From: Geobacillus thermoleovorans
GTDB lineage: Bacteria > Bacillota > Bacilli > Bacillales > Anoxybacillaceae
Direction of reading: 5' to 3'
NCBI RefSeq assembly: GCF_001610955.1
Contig: NZ_CP014335.1
Coordinates: forward strand, 3,047,001 to 3,111,000
DNA: 64,000 nt
The notes under the pieces: generated by a model
Told to the model about the DNA's origin: nothing
The model's database searches: none
The model's input: the letters and a program-made list of their open reading frames with translations, nothing else
Shown: positions 18,481 to 28,504 of the stretch, one piece after another
How positions within the stretch are numbered: position 1 is the first letter of the stretch
How the letters are laid out: each line of letters starts with the position of its first letter
Translations under genes and position numbers: made by a program

Positions 18481-18525
18481 AAGGCCGACTCTTCAGCCAC
18501 CTTTTTGACTGTCAGAGCCAGCCTT
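18481..18525 (-). terminator. terminator-like hairpin after the 133-aa gene
   Basis: Imperfect stem AAGGC..GACTCT with AGAG..CAGCCTT (18481..18492 and 18514..18525), followed on the minus strand by ATTTTAT. It lies three bases from the stop of the upstream minus-strand gene. Confidence 0.6.
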
Positions 18526-18527
18526 GA

Positions 18528-18929
18528 TCAACTAAAGTCCGGCCAATGGGTTTGCTGTTTGTCGCCGTCGATTTTGCTCAGCGTCCGGTAGCGAAACGGA
18601 ATCACGTCCTGCTCGGGCTTGCCAAGAAACTCTTTCGCCCATTCGAACGGAATCAAATCGAACTGTTCCTTGTTTTCGGCGATGAAATAGACGCCGACGA
18701 CTCTTCCTTGTTGATGGAGGTCAATTGTCAAAAAAGCCGGGTAATACGTGCCGTCTTGCGCCCGCAGCACCGCTTTGGCCGTCACCCGACCGTCCCCTTC
18801 GTCTTCCACATCCGGATTGGCGATTCGCTCCAACACTTTGATCGCCCATCCTTGTTTTTTATATCCTCCGACCAGCTTCGGCGGATTTTTCCGCAACTGC
18901 TCCAACGACGTTTGCTCGTCCATCGTCAA
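18528..18929 (-). CDS. conserved-looking hypothetical protein, 133 aa
   Basis: Not recognised. The protein is soluble, acidic and without signal peptide: a helical start (TSLEQLRKNPPKLVGGYKKQ) followed by alternating beta strands (AKAVLRAQDGTYYPAFLTID, RVVGVYFIAENKEQF). The start is TTG at 18927..18929, 7 bases after GGGAGG; the ATG two codons later would be 13 bases away. It is a single-gene unit with its own terminator. The sequence reads as a genuine small globular protein rather than a shadow frame, but no function is offered. Confidence 0.65.
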   Translation of the reverse strand: MTMDEQTSLEQLRKNPPKLVGGYKKQGWAIKVLERIANPDVEDEGDGRVTAKAVLRAQDGTYYPAFLTIDLHQQGRVVGVYFIAENKEQFDLIPFEWAKEFLGKPEQDVIPFRYRTLSKIDGDKQQTHWPDFS

Positions 18930-19112
18930 ACTTTTGCCTCCCTTGTGGTTTGCCTATCCGCCCATTTTATAATATATACAATACTTTTCAGAGAAATGCA
19001 AATGCCTAGAAGAGCAGCATGCAAGGACTTTCTCGATTTCGGAACCCCTATCGATGAGCAACATCCCTTGTTCATTCACCATCCTTCTAGGCAAGCAGGG
19101 GAGGCGAGCGCA

Positions 19113-21071
19113 TCAGCGGAAGATGGCGCGAAGGCCGTCGATATAAATCGCTCCGGCGTTTTTCCGTCCCGCTTCCGTTTCCATATAACGCACCGGCATC
19201 TCCAGCATGAGCGGAAGCGCGACATCGCTAGGCACAGCGGCTTGCACATATTTCCAACCGGTCCAATCGACATGGCGGGCAAAATCGATCCAGATGCGGC
19301 GCCCGCTTCCATCCCGCAGCTGGGCGCGCAGCCAATGGCCGCTTCCGTCTCCATACACCCACATGCCAATCGCTTGCGGCCGTTTCGAAATCCAAATCGC
19401 TTCCTCCCGACTAGCATAGACGCCGGATGTCCCTGGCATCCCGCGAAAATCATATGAAATTTTCAGCGCCTGCTTTCCTTCTCTCACCTTTTCTGTCGTC
19501 CGCTCGACCGCAGCCCCCACATAGTTGACGCCCGATGCATTCCACTTCGACTCGGCCTCAAAATCATCAAGCACTTCTTCGCTTTCCCCGTTCTCTTGCG
19601 TCTCTTTGTACACAACAAGAAGCGCATTCGCCACCGGACGCGCAAATCCATCAGACGGTTTGTTTTCGACTTTGAGCTGCCCGTTTGGCTGGCGGACGAC
19701 AAATGTCGAAGAACCGCCGCCATCGAGCGTCATCGCATCGACGGCGCCAAGCTCATACATCAGCTTGGCCAGCTCATTCAATGTCATTCCTTGGCTATGG
19801 GCAGGCTGGCGGCCATCGACAACGACGAGCATGACATTTCCGTTCTTGTCAATGCCGACGGCTGTACGCGGATGGACTCCTTCAATCGAAAACGGCTGCA
19901 CTTTTCCATCCGCCACCAACCGGTATCGGCCGCCGAGCGCTTCTTTCACCCCACTCCATTCGGGCTGGTCATACTGAAGGGAAATTTCCACCGCATCCCC
20001 TTCTTTCGCCTGCCGCAAATAGTCGCTCGCCCGGCCATGGCCCGACAACACGAGCTCTCCAGGCTGGAGCGGTTCATCGCCTTGACCGACTACAACTTTC
20101 TTCACCGTTCCGGTGACCGTTCCATTCCCGTTCAACACCCCTTGTACATTCGTCAGCACGACTTCCGTCCCAAGAGCGTTCGTTTTCGTGGAAGCAGCGA
20201 AATACGGGGTGTACAAAATCAACTGATGAGCGCGCCGCGGCTTGTTGATGCCATCGACGGGATATGAGATTCCTTGTCCAATTCGAACGCCAATTTGAAC
20301 ATCTGGGTTTCCAATCATCGGCTTCCCATCAGCGCTGATGCCAAAAATCGTCCGTTCCGCCGCCGGCGTCGTATTTGTTATCACAATTTCCCCACGGTGC
20401 ACCATCAAATCGGTCGGCGAACCATCCTGTTTGAAATAATCGCCGTTCACCGCCGCCAGCACGGTTCCGTCGCGGCCATCGTACCGTTTTGCCTGCTCAA
20501 GCACCGGTTCAATGCCAAGCACTTGATCATTGGACAGCGCCGTCTCAATGACCAGCCTCTCATTCGACGTATCGATGTCAAGCTTGTACACGTGCTGCTT
20601 GCCGCGCGTTCCGACGACTTCCATTTCCTCTTTTTCCACCCCAGAGGCGATGCGCGTCGACACCTCCTTTACCACCGTGCCGACCGCCAACTGCCTCGCT
20701 CCATACCGCCCCGGATTGACAAGCTTCAGCTTCTCCCTCGACGGCGTTTTATACACAACATGTCCTTTGATATTGGTGACGTAATATCCACCGCCAACCC
20801 CGTATTGGCCGCCAAACGCCTCGTCATACGAATACACCCGGTACTGTTCTCCAGGCTGCAACACGCGGACAAACGTCAGCGCCCCGTTTTCCCGTTTCCA
20901 TAGGTTAATCGGTTTCACGATCTCCAATTTTCCAATTTGCCCCTGCACAAGGCGCATGCCTTCCCAGTAGACGACATTCGCTCCGGCATCCGCTTCTGGC
21001 GCTTGCAGCGCCGTCCATGCGGCCAACACCGCCCCGACCCCAATGCGGATGATGTTCTTCGCTTTTCCCAC
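19113..21071 (-). CDS. secreted phosphodiester glycosidase (NAGPA-like) with N-terminal anchor module
   Basis: 652 residues. Signal peptide about 1-29. Residues about 33-118 are the shared surface module (VYWEGMRLVQGQIGKLEIVK, GVGGGYYVTNIKG, YKTPSREKLK). Residues about 210-500 match the phosphodiester-glycosidase (NAGPA) domain: VNGDYF, TAVGIDKNGNVMLVVVDGRQ and the LDGGGSST motif. The C-terminal 140 residues (from VLDDFEAESKWN) look like a jelly-roll carbohydrate-binding domain. The start is GTG with AAGGGG upstream. I infer it cleaves or binds a phosphodiester-linked or exopolysaccharide glycan at the wall. Substrate unknown. It is transcribed alone. Confidence 0.8.
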   Translation of the reverse strand: MGKAKNIIRIGVGAVLAAWTALQAPEADAGANVVYWEGMRLVQGQIGKLEIVKPINLWKRENGALTFVRVLQPGEQYRVYSYDEAFGGQYGVGGGYYVTNIKGHVVYKTPSREKLKLVNPGRYGARQLAVGTVVKEVSTRIASGVEKEEMEVVGTRGKQHVYKLDIDTSNERLVIETALSNDQVLGIEPVLEQAKRYDGRDGTVLAAVNGDYFKQDGSPTDLMVHRGEIVITNTTPAAERTIFGISADGKPMIGNPDVQIGVRIGQGISYPVDGINKPRRAHQLILYTPYFAASTKTNALGTEVVLTNVQGVLNGNGTVTGTVKKVVVGQGDEPLQPGELVLSGHGRASDYLRQAKEGDAVEISLQYDQPEWSGVKEALGGRYRLVADGKVQPFSIEGVHPRTAVGIDKNGNVMLVVVDGRQPAHSQGMTLNELAKLMYELGAVDAMTLDGGGSSTFVVRQPNGQLKVENKPSDGFARPVANALLVVYKETQENGESEEVLDDFEAESKWNASGVNYVGAAVERTTEKVREGKQALKISYDFRGMPGTSGVYASREEAIWISKRPQAIGMWVYGDGSGHWLRAQLRDGSGRRIWIDFARHVDWTGWKYVQAAVPSDVALPLMLEMPVRYMETEAGRKNAGAIYIDGLRAIFR

Positions 21072-21170
21072 TGGTCCCCTTTTCCTCTCTTTCTATCATT
21101 TTGTTGCAATCGATTCTATTATACGACAAACTTCTACAAAAAGGGGGATCTTTTTCCATTTATCTGGTCA

Positions 21171-21199
21171 AAAAAAAAATGTCCCAGCACTGCTGGGAC
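21171..21199 (-). terminator. Rho-independent terminator of the CAP-domain gene
   Basis: Nine-bp perfect stem (GTCCCAGCA with TGCTGGGAC, one-base loop region) followed on the minus strand by nine T. It lies 30 bases after the stop at 21230. Confidence 0.85.
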
Positions 21200-21229
21200 G
21201 CTCTTGAGAAGCGAAAGGATCATCCGCGG

Positions 21230-22462
21230 TCACGGAGCATAAAACTCTTGAGAGTAGTAGGGTTGATGGAATGAATTGAACGCGACCCCGACGCCAAGGC
21301 GGGTAAAGTCCGGGTATAAAAGATTTTGCCGATGCCCGAGCGAGTGCATCCACGCTTCATGGACAAAAATCGCATCGTATTGTCCGTAGGCGATGTTCTC
21401 GCCCGCCACGCGATAAGCGATGCCATGGCGCTTCAGACGGTCAAACGGCGACAATCCTTGCAAGTTCGTATGAGAGAAGTAGTGATGGACCGCCATATCT
21501 TCGCTATGTTCACGGGCGGCCGCCGCCGCCTTCGCATCCCACGCGAGCGCCGGAAGCCCGTGCAAGCGGCGCGCCGCGTTTGCTAAATCAAAAATTTGAT
21601 ATTCATACGCTGTGCGCAGCTCCTCCGTCGTCGTTCCGTAAAACCCGGGCTTTTCATCCTCGAGCGCCCGATTGACGACAAGCACGCCATCCACCCGGTT
21701 GTTGTTGTACCGGTCATAAAAGAAGGTGACGTAGCGGCCGTTGACAAGATAGGTCCCGTATTCGTCATTTTGAATGTCGTAGACGGCATCCTTTTTTTGG
21801 ATGAAGGCGAGCGGCCGGCCGTAGCGCGCTTCCACCACCGTTTTCGCCGTTCCGATGCCCGTTCCTTTTTTCGTTTGGACGATCGGTTGGTTCGTGTACA
21901 TCGCCGCCACCCGATCACGGTCATAGCTCACCATCAAAAAGTTTTTGTAACCGCCTTGATCATACGCCTCCCAATATAGGCCGTAGGCGTTTTTCGTCTT
22001 GCGCTTCGCCGTGCCGTACATCGCTTCGACCTTGGCGCGCGAGTCGCCGATCGCCACCCCGTTCATCGTGACATCCGCCATGTTTGCCTTCGCCTGCTGC
22101 ACGCATAAAGCAGCGGCCAACTTCTCTCTTGACGGCGTTTCATAGCGGACGCGGGCATCGTTCTTGATCCCATATCCTCGGCCGACACCAAAATAGCCGC
22201 CGCCTAGCACGTACACACGATACACCGCACCGCTTGGCAGCGTCTTCACTGCTTTGTTCGACAACCATAGCTCTGTCGGCGCCATCACCGTCAACCGGCC
22301 GATTTGTCCGGGCTTCAGTTCAGCGCCGTCCCACCACACTTTTTCCGTTCCGACAAGCTCCTCGCAATCCTCCGCCTTGACCATTGATGAACTCGGCATC
22401 CAAAGCCATCCGGCCGCAGCCAACAGCATTCCGATTGCCACCGCCTGCACCCATTTCCTCAC
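21230..22462 (-). CDS. CAP-superfamily secreted protein with N-terminal anchor module
   Basis: 410 residues. Signal peptide about 1-30. The shared surface module spans about 41-125 (VWWDGAELKPGQIGRLTVMA, RGYGIKN, RYETPSREKL). A CAP-associated N-terminal domain follows (about 137-270, MNGVAIGDSRAKVEAMYGT; repeated as GIGTAKTVVEARYGRP). The CAP domain occupies about 283-405 with the expected HSEDMA, YFSHTNLQGLSPFDRL and GENIAYG motifs, as in YkwD-like proteins. CAP domains bind lipids or wall components; the exact activity is unknown. GTG start with AAGGAG 9 bases upstream. Single gene with its own terminator. Confidence 0.88.
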   Translation of the reverse strand: MRKWVQAVAIGMLLAAAGWLWMPSSSMVKAEDCEELVGTEKVWWDGAELKPGQIGRLTVMAPTELWLSNKAVKTLPSGAVYRVYVLGGGYFGVGRGYGIKNDARVRYETPSREKLAAALCVQQAKANMADVTMNGVAIGDSRAKVEAMYGTAKRKTKNAYGLYWEAYDQGGYKNFLMVSYDRDRVAAMYTNQPIVQTKKGTGIGTAKTVVEARYGRPLAFIQKKDAVYDIQNDEYGTYLVNGRYVTFFYDRYNNNRVDGVLVVNRALEDEKPGFYGTTTEELRTAYEYQIFDLANAARRLHGLPALAWDAKAAAAAREHSEDMAVHHYFSHTNLQGLSPFDRLKRHGIAYRVAGENIAYGQYDAIFVHEAWMHSLGHRQNLLYPDFTRLGVGVAFNSFHQPYYSQEFYAP

Positions 22463-22608
22463 TTCCGCCCGCTCCTTCCTTTCTCTTTTTCTTTCATCAT
22501 AGAGGTCTTTCCATCAAAAGAAAAGAGAAAAAAGAATGATTTCAACGAAAAAGAGGCCGCTTTGGCTGTGCAAATGTCGAAATTTCGTCAAACAAGCTTC
22601 GCACCCAC

Positions 22609-22638
22609 TTGGCTAAGGGGCGAAATATAGGTTAAAAT
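22609..22638 (+). promoter_or_regulatory. candidate sigma-A promoter of the small anchor protein
   Basis: TTGGCT, an 18-base spacer and TAAAAT, about 45 bases before the ATG at 22683. Confidence 0.5.
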
Positions 22639-22682
22639 GGATCATATTATTCTTCCATTTTCGTGAGAGAGGAGCATACTTT

Positions 22683-23426
22683 ATGAAGATCATGAAAAAA
22701 TTTCTAGCAGTCTCAGCGCTAAGCGCCGGAATCCTTCTGTCGCCATTTCACGCCCACGATGCGCAAGCAAAAGTTTGGTGGAATGGCATGGAATTGGTGC
22801 AGGGACAGATCGGCAAATTAACTGTTTTGAAAGATACCGAGCTTTATAAGTTACAAGGAGAGAAGAAAGTTTACATAAAAACGTTAAAAGCCGGCGGAGT
22901 CTATCGCATTTACACGTTTAAACCTGGCATGTTAGGTTTAGGCGGCGGATATTATGTCGATCGCGATGCCCGGGTAAAATACGAAACTCCTTCCAAAGCA
23001 AAACTCAATCAAGTTAAAATGGAACAGCTGTTCCGTGGAGTAAAACTCGGCATGTCCACTTCTCAAGTCAAGAAGTTGGAAACCGCAAAATTTATCCTAC
23101 AAGAAAATATAGACGGCGGCCAAGCCTGGGTCTATTCGACTTCTCTTTTCGGATATCATACGCTGCTCGTCTATGGATTTGAGAACGGAAAGCTTGCCTT
23201 CTACGGCTACTCGTTCGATGCCGGCCAGGAGTATACAAGCGATCAGCTCACAGCGATTTACAACAATCTGAAACAACAGCTCATCACGCTATTTGGAAAC
23301 CAGTATGAACAGTCCGATTCTGGCCAAGACTACCCGCCTGCACTCGCATTTCACAAAGACGGCCTTGTGATTGCCCTTTCCTATGATGCGGACGGGTTGG
23401 CGGTTACGGTCACGAGTGAACAATAA
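22683..23426 (+). CDS. small secreted protein with N-terminal anchor module
   Basis: 247 residues. Signal peptide about 1-28 (ending HDAQAK). The shared surface module spans about 30-115 (VWWNGMELVQGQIGKLTVLK, GLGGGYYVDRD, KYETPSKAKL). The C-terminal part (about 118-245) begins FRGVKLGMSTSQVKKLE, resembling the CAP-associated or DUF4309-like fold seen also in the CAP protein next door, but without a CAP domain. RBS GAGAGGAG 8 bases before the ATG. It is on the plus strand between two minus-strand relatives and is less GC-rich than they are. No enzyme motif is seen; I infer a surface-exposed binding protein. Confidence 0.75.
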   Translation: MKIMKKFLAVSALSAGILLSPFHAHDAQAKVWWNGMELVQGQIGKLTVLKDTELYKLQGEKKVYIKTLKAGGVYRIYTFKPGMLGLGGGYYVDRDARVKYETPSKAKLNQVKMEQLFRGVKLGMSTSQVKKLETAKFILQENIDGGQAWVYSTSLFGYHTLLVYGFENGKLAFYGYSFDAGQEYTSDQLTAIYNNLKQQLITLFGNQYEQSDSGQDYPPALAFHKDGLVIALSYDADGLAVTVTSEQ

Positions 23427-23436
23427 CGTGCAAAAA

Positions 23437-23469
23437 GCGAGGCTGCCCCATTCATTCGGACAGCCTTGC
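23437..23469. terminator. bidirectional terminator
   Basis: Nine-bp stem with one G-U pair (GCGAGGCTG, 23437..23445; CAGCCTTGC, 23461..23469), T-rich on the plus side and A-rich on the other. It separates the convergent small anchor gene and the amylopullulanase gene. Confidence 0.75.
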
Positions 23470-23477
23470 TTTCTTGC

Positions 23478-26400
23478 TTACTCCCCATTCACCAACTTCA
23501 ACTTCTCCTTTGACGGCGTTTCATAGCGGATGTGCGTGTCAATGTCTGTTACGTAATACCCGCCGCCGACCGCGTACTGCCCGCCGAAGCGCGCATCATA
23601 CCCGTAGACGCGGTACACTTCCCCAGGCTGTAAGATGCGGACGAACACAAGGCGCCCATCCTTCGTCCGTTTCCATAGATTGATCGGCTTTTGCACCGTC
23701 AAGCGGCCGATTTGCCCTTTTTTCAGCTCCACGCCATCCCAGTACACTTTTTTCACTTGGCCTGGAGGAGTGGTTGGCTTTCTCGGTTTCTCTTTTGGTT
23801 TCGATGGAGACGGTTTTTGCGGCGGTGCTGATGGAGGTGCTCCGTTTCCCGGCGGAGCTGTGCCGCCCGGCGGAACGCTCCCCCCAGGGGATGTGCCATC
23901 CGATGGACCACCGTTGCCCGGAGAGGTGCCGTTGCCTGGTGTTGTCCCTCCGTCATGGGACGGCGTTTCGCTGCCCGGCCAACCGCTTCCTGGAGAATCG
24001 CCGTTGCTTGGCGGCGTTGTCAACTTCCCTTCGCGCAATTGCTTCGTTTCTAAATTCAGCACGTAATCTTTTGTGTTTTTCGCAATCGCTCCGCCGTCGT
24101 TGTTGAAAATGGCTGTTTTGCTTTCGGCCGATGGTTCGATATGGATCAACACTTCTTTTTGATGGCTGGCCGGCGCAAACGTGTACGAGAATGCCATCCG
24201 GCCATCAATCGGCACCCGCTCGCCATTGATCGTCAAAACACCGTTTTTAATGGCATTGCCCTTGATCGTCACTTGACTTCCTTGTTTTTGCACCTCTTCG
24301 ATGACGACCGGCATATCGATCCAGCGCAAAATGCGGTCTTGCACAATCATCGTATTGTTTCCTTCATTGTGGACCGTCACTTTCAAGTCGGTGCCAATCG
24401 TCCCATAGCCGTAGTAGCTCACGTCATCATCGTTGTCGTCCTCACGCGTATGGTCGGCCAACCCCTCTTGATCCCACGATCCGCCTTTCACATACTTATA
24501 GGTGATCGTTTCCCCTTCCTGCACCTCGACGGTAAATTGCCAATCGGGCGTCACCGCACCGTTGCGCGACATCTCCCAGGCCCCTGTGTTCCAGCCGTTC
24601 AAGCTGTTCGGAATCGTAATTCGGGCATCCAACGGTGTGTAATCCGGCGCTCTCACTTTAAAAATCACTTTCACCATCACAATGTCCGGCGTCACCTTGA
24701 CCGTGTTTGACGCCACAACATTGCCGGCGCGGTCATACAACTTGACAACATACGTGTACTCGGTGCCGTTTTCGACATCGTAGTCTGTAAATGAATCGCC
24801 GATCGAAGTGGTTGTATGCACGATATCACCGTTGCGCTCGATGGCTAACAAATAAGCATCCCCATCTTTTTTCCCAACAAACGTCCATGATAAATTCACT
24901 TGTCCCGATTCAACCGCAGGCTGCCGCAGCTCGATGGCGTCTGCTGGCGCTATTTGGTCGCTGTTGTCTGCCGCAAACGTCACTTGCTTCTCTTCTGTAT
25001 ACATCCACTCCTCGCCAAGGTTGGTCGTCAGCGCATAACGATACGTATACGTCCCTGCGGCGAGCGGAGTGAAGGCAGCTCGGAACACGTTGGCGTCGCC
25101 GTCTTGTCCTTGGTAAGCCGCTCTGTATTCTTTCCATGTTTCGTCATGCGGGCCTTTCACTTGCAACACCGCTTGCAACCCATCAGCTGCTCCTTTGCTT
25201 GTCACATTGTCGATGTTGACATGGACATCCACTTGCTGCGGCTTTGACAAATCCAGTGTGGCATCGCTTAACGTTGTCACGAACTGGACATTGTCGCTCG
25301 TCAGCGGGTAATGAGGAACGACGCGATTCGTTTCGACCTTCGGTGATTCATTCCCGTTTTCATCGACCGCCGCAACGGCAAAGTAATAGGCTGTTCCGTT
25401 CGTCAACGAACCGATCGTGGCCGAAGTTGTTTCCGTCTCTTGCACCATCGTATAACCGGCACCTTTTAACGTGGACTCGTAAATTCGGTATCTCGATGCA
25501 TTTCCTTCCCACGTTAACGTCACGCAGCCATCCGAAGCGCTCGCCTGCAAATTGCTGACTGCTGCCGGCATTTCCGCCGTCACCGTCCCAAACATCATCC
25601 GTCCATCCAGGGCCGGAATCGTGACCGTCAACGTTCCGCCAGCGACCGTAGCTTCCCCGCCATCATGCAACTCATCCGTAAGCACGGTGCCGTTCGGAAG
25701 CAACGAAGCGACGTCAAGCGCCACCGTCTTGTCCTCATTGCCGCGGTTGATGGCAATGAGCGCCGCTTCACGCCCGTATTGGCGGGCAAATACGTATACA
25801 TCCCCTTGCGCATACACCGTCTTGATGTCGCCATGGGCCAACAACGATTGATGGTGCTGGCGAATGTGCCCCACTTTCTGATAATGGGACAACAGATTTT
25901 GATCTTCTTTGCCCCACGGATACGTGCGGCGGTTGTCTGGGTCTTTTGAGCCTGTTACTCCCGCTTCATCGCCGTAATAAATCGTCGGCGCTCCCGGGTA
26001 TCCCATCTGCAAAATCACCGCCAGCTTGAGCCGCTTTTTCCCAAGTTCCTCATTATAATTCGGATCAAGCTCCGCCCGCTCGGATGAATCCGTTCCGTTC
26101 CCAAGCAGAAAGACCGCCCGCGCCGTGTCATGCGAACCGATTAAGTTCATCAGCGCATAAAACGCTTCACTTGGGTAGTCTTCCCTTATGGCCGTCAGCC
26201 GCTTGTCCGCCTCTTCTGCATTTCCGTTTTTCAAAAAGTCAAGCACCGCCCCGCGGAACCGGTAGTTCATCACGGAATCGTACTGGTCGCCTAGAAAATA
26301 TTTCGATGCGTCATCCCAAATTTCCCCTAAAATGAGCGGCTGCTCCCCCTCTTTTAACGTCGGACCGCGGCCGTACGACCCTTGAAGCAATTCTTGGCGA

Positions 26401-28445
26401 AACTCGCGCCAAAACGCCGGATCCACCTCATTGGCCACATCCAACCGCCAGCCGGAGGCGCCGAGGGCAATCCAGCTTTTCGCCACCGAATCCGATTCAC
26501 GGAAAATGTAATTCGCGAGCGCATCGTTGTTCAATTCACTCGGATGCGGCACTTTTTCCCCCGTCACCGACTTAAACTCCGGCAGACTGTCATAGCCCCA
26601 CCATGATTGGTATTGATAATGGCCATTGACTTTTTTGTTTTCAATATTGAACCAAAGATGAAACCCATACGGGCTGAACGTCTGTCCCTCTTGTTTGAAC
26701 TTCTCTTCCACTTGTTTCCGCGCTTCTTCCTCGCTCAATCCTTTTTCATTCATCAAATCGTAAACCGCTTCCCAATATTCATACGCACCGACGGTCGGAT
26801 AGCGGTGGTAGCGGTCAAAGTAAATCGAATCGTCGGATACGTGGTTGAACACCCCGTCTAAGATGAGATGCATCCCCCGGTTCGCAAGCGCCTGCACAAA
26901 CGATTGGAATTCTTCCGGGGAACCGAACATCGGATCCAATTCTTTGTAATTGCTCGCATCATATTTATGGTTCGATGGCGCATTGGCGATCGGATTTAAG
27001 TAAATCGTGTTCACTCCAAGCGACTGCAAATAATCCAACTTTTGTTCAATTCCGGCGATGTCTCCGCCGAAAAAGTCATTCGACCATTCACCGTCGCCAT
27101 CGTAGCCGCTCGTCCCTTTCAGGCGCGGATTATCGGGCAAATCCGACCAATCGCGATGCTCAATCGGCTGCGCCCCGCGTGCCTGCTGCTTGCTGTTATC
27201 ATTTGAAGGGTTGCCATTAAAGAACCGATCCGGGAAAATTTGATACACAACCGCTTCTTTCATCCAATCTGGTGTTTTGTAATTCGGATCATAGACGGTC
27301 AGCTGAAACAGCTCCGCATTTTTGTCGACCGCCCTCCCCCATTGTCCTTCTTTCGTATCTTCACCATATTCCGCCTTCATCCCGGCATCGACAGCGATAA
27401 ATTTATAACCGTATACCCCCGGCGCAGAAGGGGTAAACGCAGCCTCCCAATATTCATCATCCCCGAGCACGCCGACTTTTTCCATCGTGTAGACTTTGGC
27501 GGTTCCGGTCGTCGCATTTTTCACATACACATCCGCCTTCGTCAAATCGCCTTTTTTCGCCGCCAGACGAAGCGTCACCTTCGTTCCCGCTTTCACCGCA
27601 CCAAACGGCTGGCGGTACAGCGTATCCCATGTATTGTGTTTTAATCGGTCTTTCTGAACAACACCGTCAGAGCCATTGGGGTTGTAGTCGGTGTACACCT
27701 CTTTTGTTTTCGCATTGAAGAAGAATGTAATGATCGTCGTTTCCAAAACATTTAAGCGTGCATTCTCTTGTGGGTAGCTCTCATTCCAATTGTTTCCGAG
27801 GACAATTTTATATTCATACGATCCTTTCGGCACCTGCGCCGTAAACGTGTACACCGAGTCAAAATCATCATCGGTCAACAGCGCCGTCGATGTCCCCGGA
27901 GTCCATCCGTTGCTCTCCCCCTCATAGCCGATGGCCGGCAGCACCGTCCCGACAAGACGCGGCTGTTTCTCCTTCGCAATCGCCGTATACCATGTCGAAT
28001 CAGCGATCGCATGCGTCCGGTCATTGTAATAAAACGTCACCTCGGTTTGCCGATCCAGCTTCAACACCAGATTTGCGCCATTGCGGCCGCCGGCGCCGTA
28101 ATTTTCATCCCAGCTGCCGTTGACCGCAATTTTGTACTCATAGGTCCCGGCTGGCAGCGTCCCGGTGAATGTATAAAGCCCATTCCCTTCATCATGCATC
28201 CTCGTCGCCAATGCCCCCGGATCCCATTCCGCCGTATGGCCCAACTCATCTTGCAAATTGCCGACTAGCGTGATCGTCCGTGGTTGCGAGGCCGTGGATT
28301 CGGCCGTCCACCGATGCGCTCCATTCCCTAGAGCGCTAGAACTTCCTGCCTCGTTCGCAGCGGCAACCGCCTGGAAAGGAGTCAATGCCAGCAACAACAC
28401 CGATGCCAAAACCAATGATAGCATTCTCCTTGCCCTCTTGATCAT
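23478..28445 (-). CDS. surface-anchored amylopullulanase (GH13, about 1655 aa)
   Basis: Giant extracellular starch enzyme; the ATG at 28443..28445 has GGGAG 6 bases upstream. Using numbering from the longer TTG frame at 28475: signal peptide about 11-40; two starch-binding X25-like modules about 47-265 (each with TYEYKI or SYEYKI); an N-terminal beta domain; the GH13 barrel from about 405 with FNHV near 543, nucleophile Asp in GWRLDVANE near 677, acid/base Glu in GEIWDD near 718 and SHDTAR near 782; fibronectin III-like domains; a CBM20-like region about 1265-1370; a Pro/Gly/Ser linker; and the shared anchor module about 1578-1660. Order and motifs match amylopullulanases that cut alpha-1,4 and alpha-1,6 bonds. 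Size (about 184 kDa) recalls the S-layer-associated high-molecular-mass amylase reported for this species. Confidence 0.88.
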   Translation of the reverse strand: MIKRARRMLSLVLASVLLLALTPFQAVAAANEAGSSSALGNGAHRWTAESTASQPRTITLVGNLQDELGHTAEWDPGALATRMHDEGNGLYTFTGTLPAGTYEYKIAVNGSWDENYGAGGRNGANLVLKLDRQTEVTFYYNDRTHAIADSTWYTAIAKEKQPRLVGTVLPAIGYEGESNGWTPGTSTALLTDDDFDSVYTFTAQVPKGSYEYKIVLGNNWNESYPQENARLNVLETTIITFFFNAKTKEVYTDYNPNGSDGVVQKDRLKHNTWDTLYRQPFGAVKAGTKVTLRLAAKKGDLTKADVYVKNATTGTAKVYTMEKVGVLGDDEYWEAAFTPSAPGVYGYKFIAVDAGMKAEYGEDTKEGQWGRAVDKNAELFQLTVYDPNYKTPDWMKEAVVYQIFPDRFFNGNPSNDNSKQQARGAQPIEHRDWSDLPDNPRLKGTSGYDGDGEWSNDFFGGDIAGIEQKLDYLQSLGVNTIYLNPIANAPSNHKYDASNYKELDPMFGSPEEFQSFVQALANRGMHLILDGVFNHVSDDSIYFDRYHRYPTVGAYEYWEAVYDLMNEKGLSEEEARKQVEEKFKQEGQTFSPYGFHLWFNIENKKVNGHYQYQSWWGYDSLPEFKSVTGEKVPHPSELNNDALANYIFRESDSVAKSWIALGASGWRLDVANEVDPAFWREFRQELLQGSYGRGPTLKEGEQPLILGEIWDDASKYFLGDQYDSVMNYRFRGAVLDFLKNGNAEEADKRLTAIREDYPSEAFYALMNLIGSHDTARAVFLLGNGTDSSERAELDPNYNEELGKKRLKLAVILQMGYPGAPTIYYGDEAGVTGSKDPDNRRTYPWGKEDQNLLSHYQKVGHIRQHHQSLLAHGDIKTVYAQGDVYVFARQYGREAALIAINRGNEDKTVALDVASLLPNGTVLTDELHDGGEATVAGGTLTVTIPALDGRMMFGTVTAEMPAAVSNLQASASDGCVTLTWEGNASRYRIYESTLKGAGYTMVQETETTSATIGSLTNGTAYYFAVAAVDENGNESPKVETNRVVPHYPLTSDNVQFVTTLSDATLDLSKPQQVDVHVNIDNVTSKGAADGLQAVLQVKGPHDETWKEYRAAYQGQDGDANVFRAAFTPLAAGTYTYRYALTTNLGEEWMYTEEKQVTFAADNSDQIAPADAIELRQPAVESGQVNLSWTFVGKKDGDAYLLAIERNGDIVHTTTSIGDSFTDYDVENGTEYTYVVKLYDRAGNVVASNTVKVTPDIVMVKVIFKVRAPDYTPLDARITIPNSLNGWNTGAWEMSRNGAVTPDWQFTVEVQEGETITYKYVKGGSWDQEGLADHTREDDNDDDVSYYGYGTIGTDLKVTVHNEGNNTMIVQDRILRWIDMPVVIEEVQKQGSQVTIKGNAIKNGVLTINGERVPIDGRMAFSYTFAPASHQKEVLIHIEPSAESKTAIFNNDGGAIAKNTKDYVLNLETKQLREGKLTTPPSNGDSPGSGWPGSETPSHDGGTTPGNGTSPGNGGPSDGTSPGGSVPPGGTAPPGNGAPPSAPPQKPSPSKPKEKPRKPTTPPGQVKKVYWDGVELKKGQIGRLTVQKPINLWKRTKDGRLVFVRILQPGEVYRVYGYDARFGGQYAVGGGYYVTDIDTHIRYETPSKEKLKLVNGE
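23496..23780 (-). repeat. 285-bp near-identical repeat encoding the anchor module (copy 1)
   Basis: Matches 30582..30866 at 282 of 285 positions by direct reading; the three differences cluster within 12 bases (the codons around VTDIDTH). It covers the C-terminal module of the amylopullulanase and the TTPPG linker before it. Outside this block the two genes differ completely. Confidence 0.92.
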
Positions 28446-28504
28446 CCCCCGCTCCCTTCTCCTTTGTTTGGCCAACTTCCTTCTCTCCTTTCCTTTTTAT
28501 ATTC

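Noticed and set aside
24141..28268. Plus-strand frames opposite the amylopullulanase gene
   Set aside because: Shadow frames of a continuous 1655-codon gene with full domain content.
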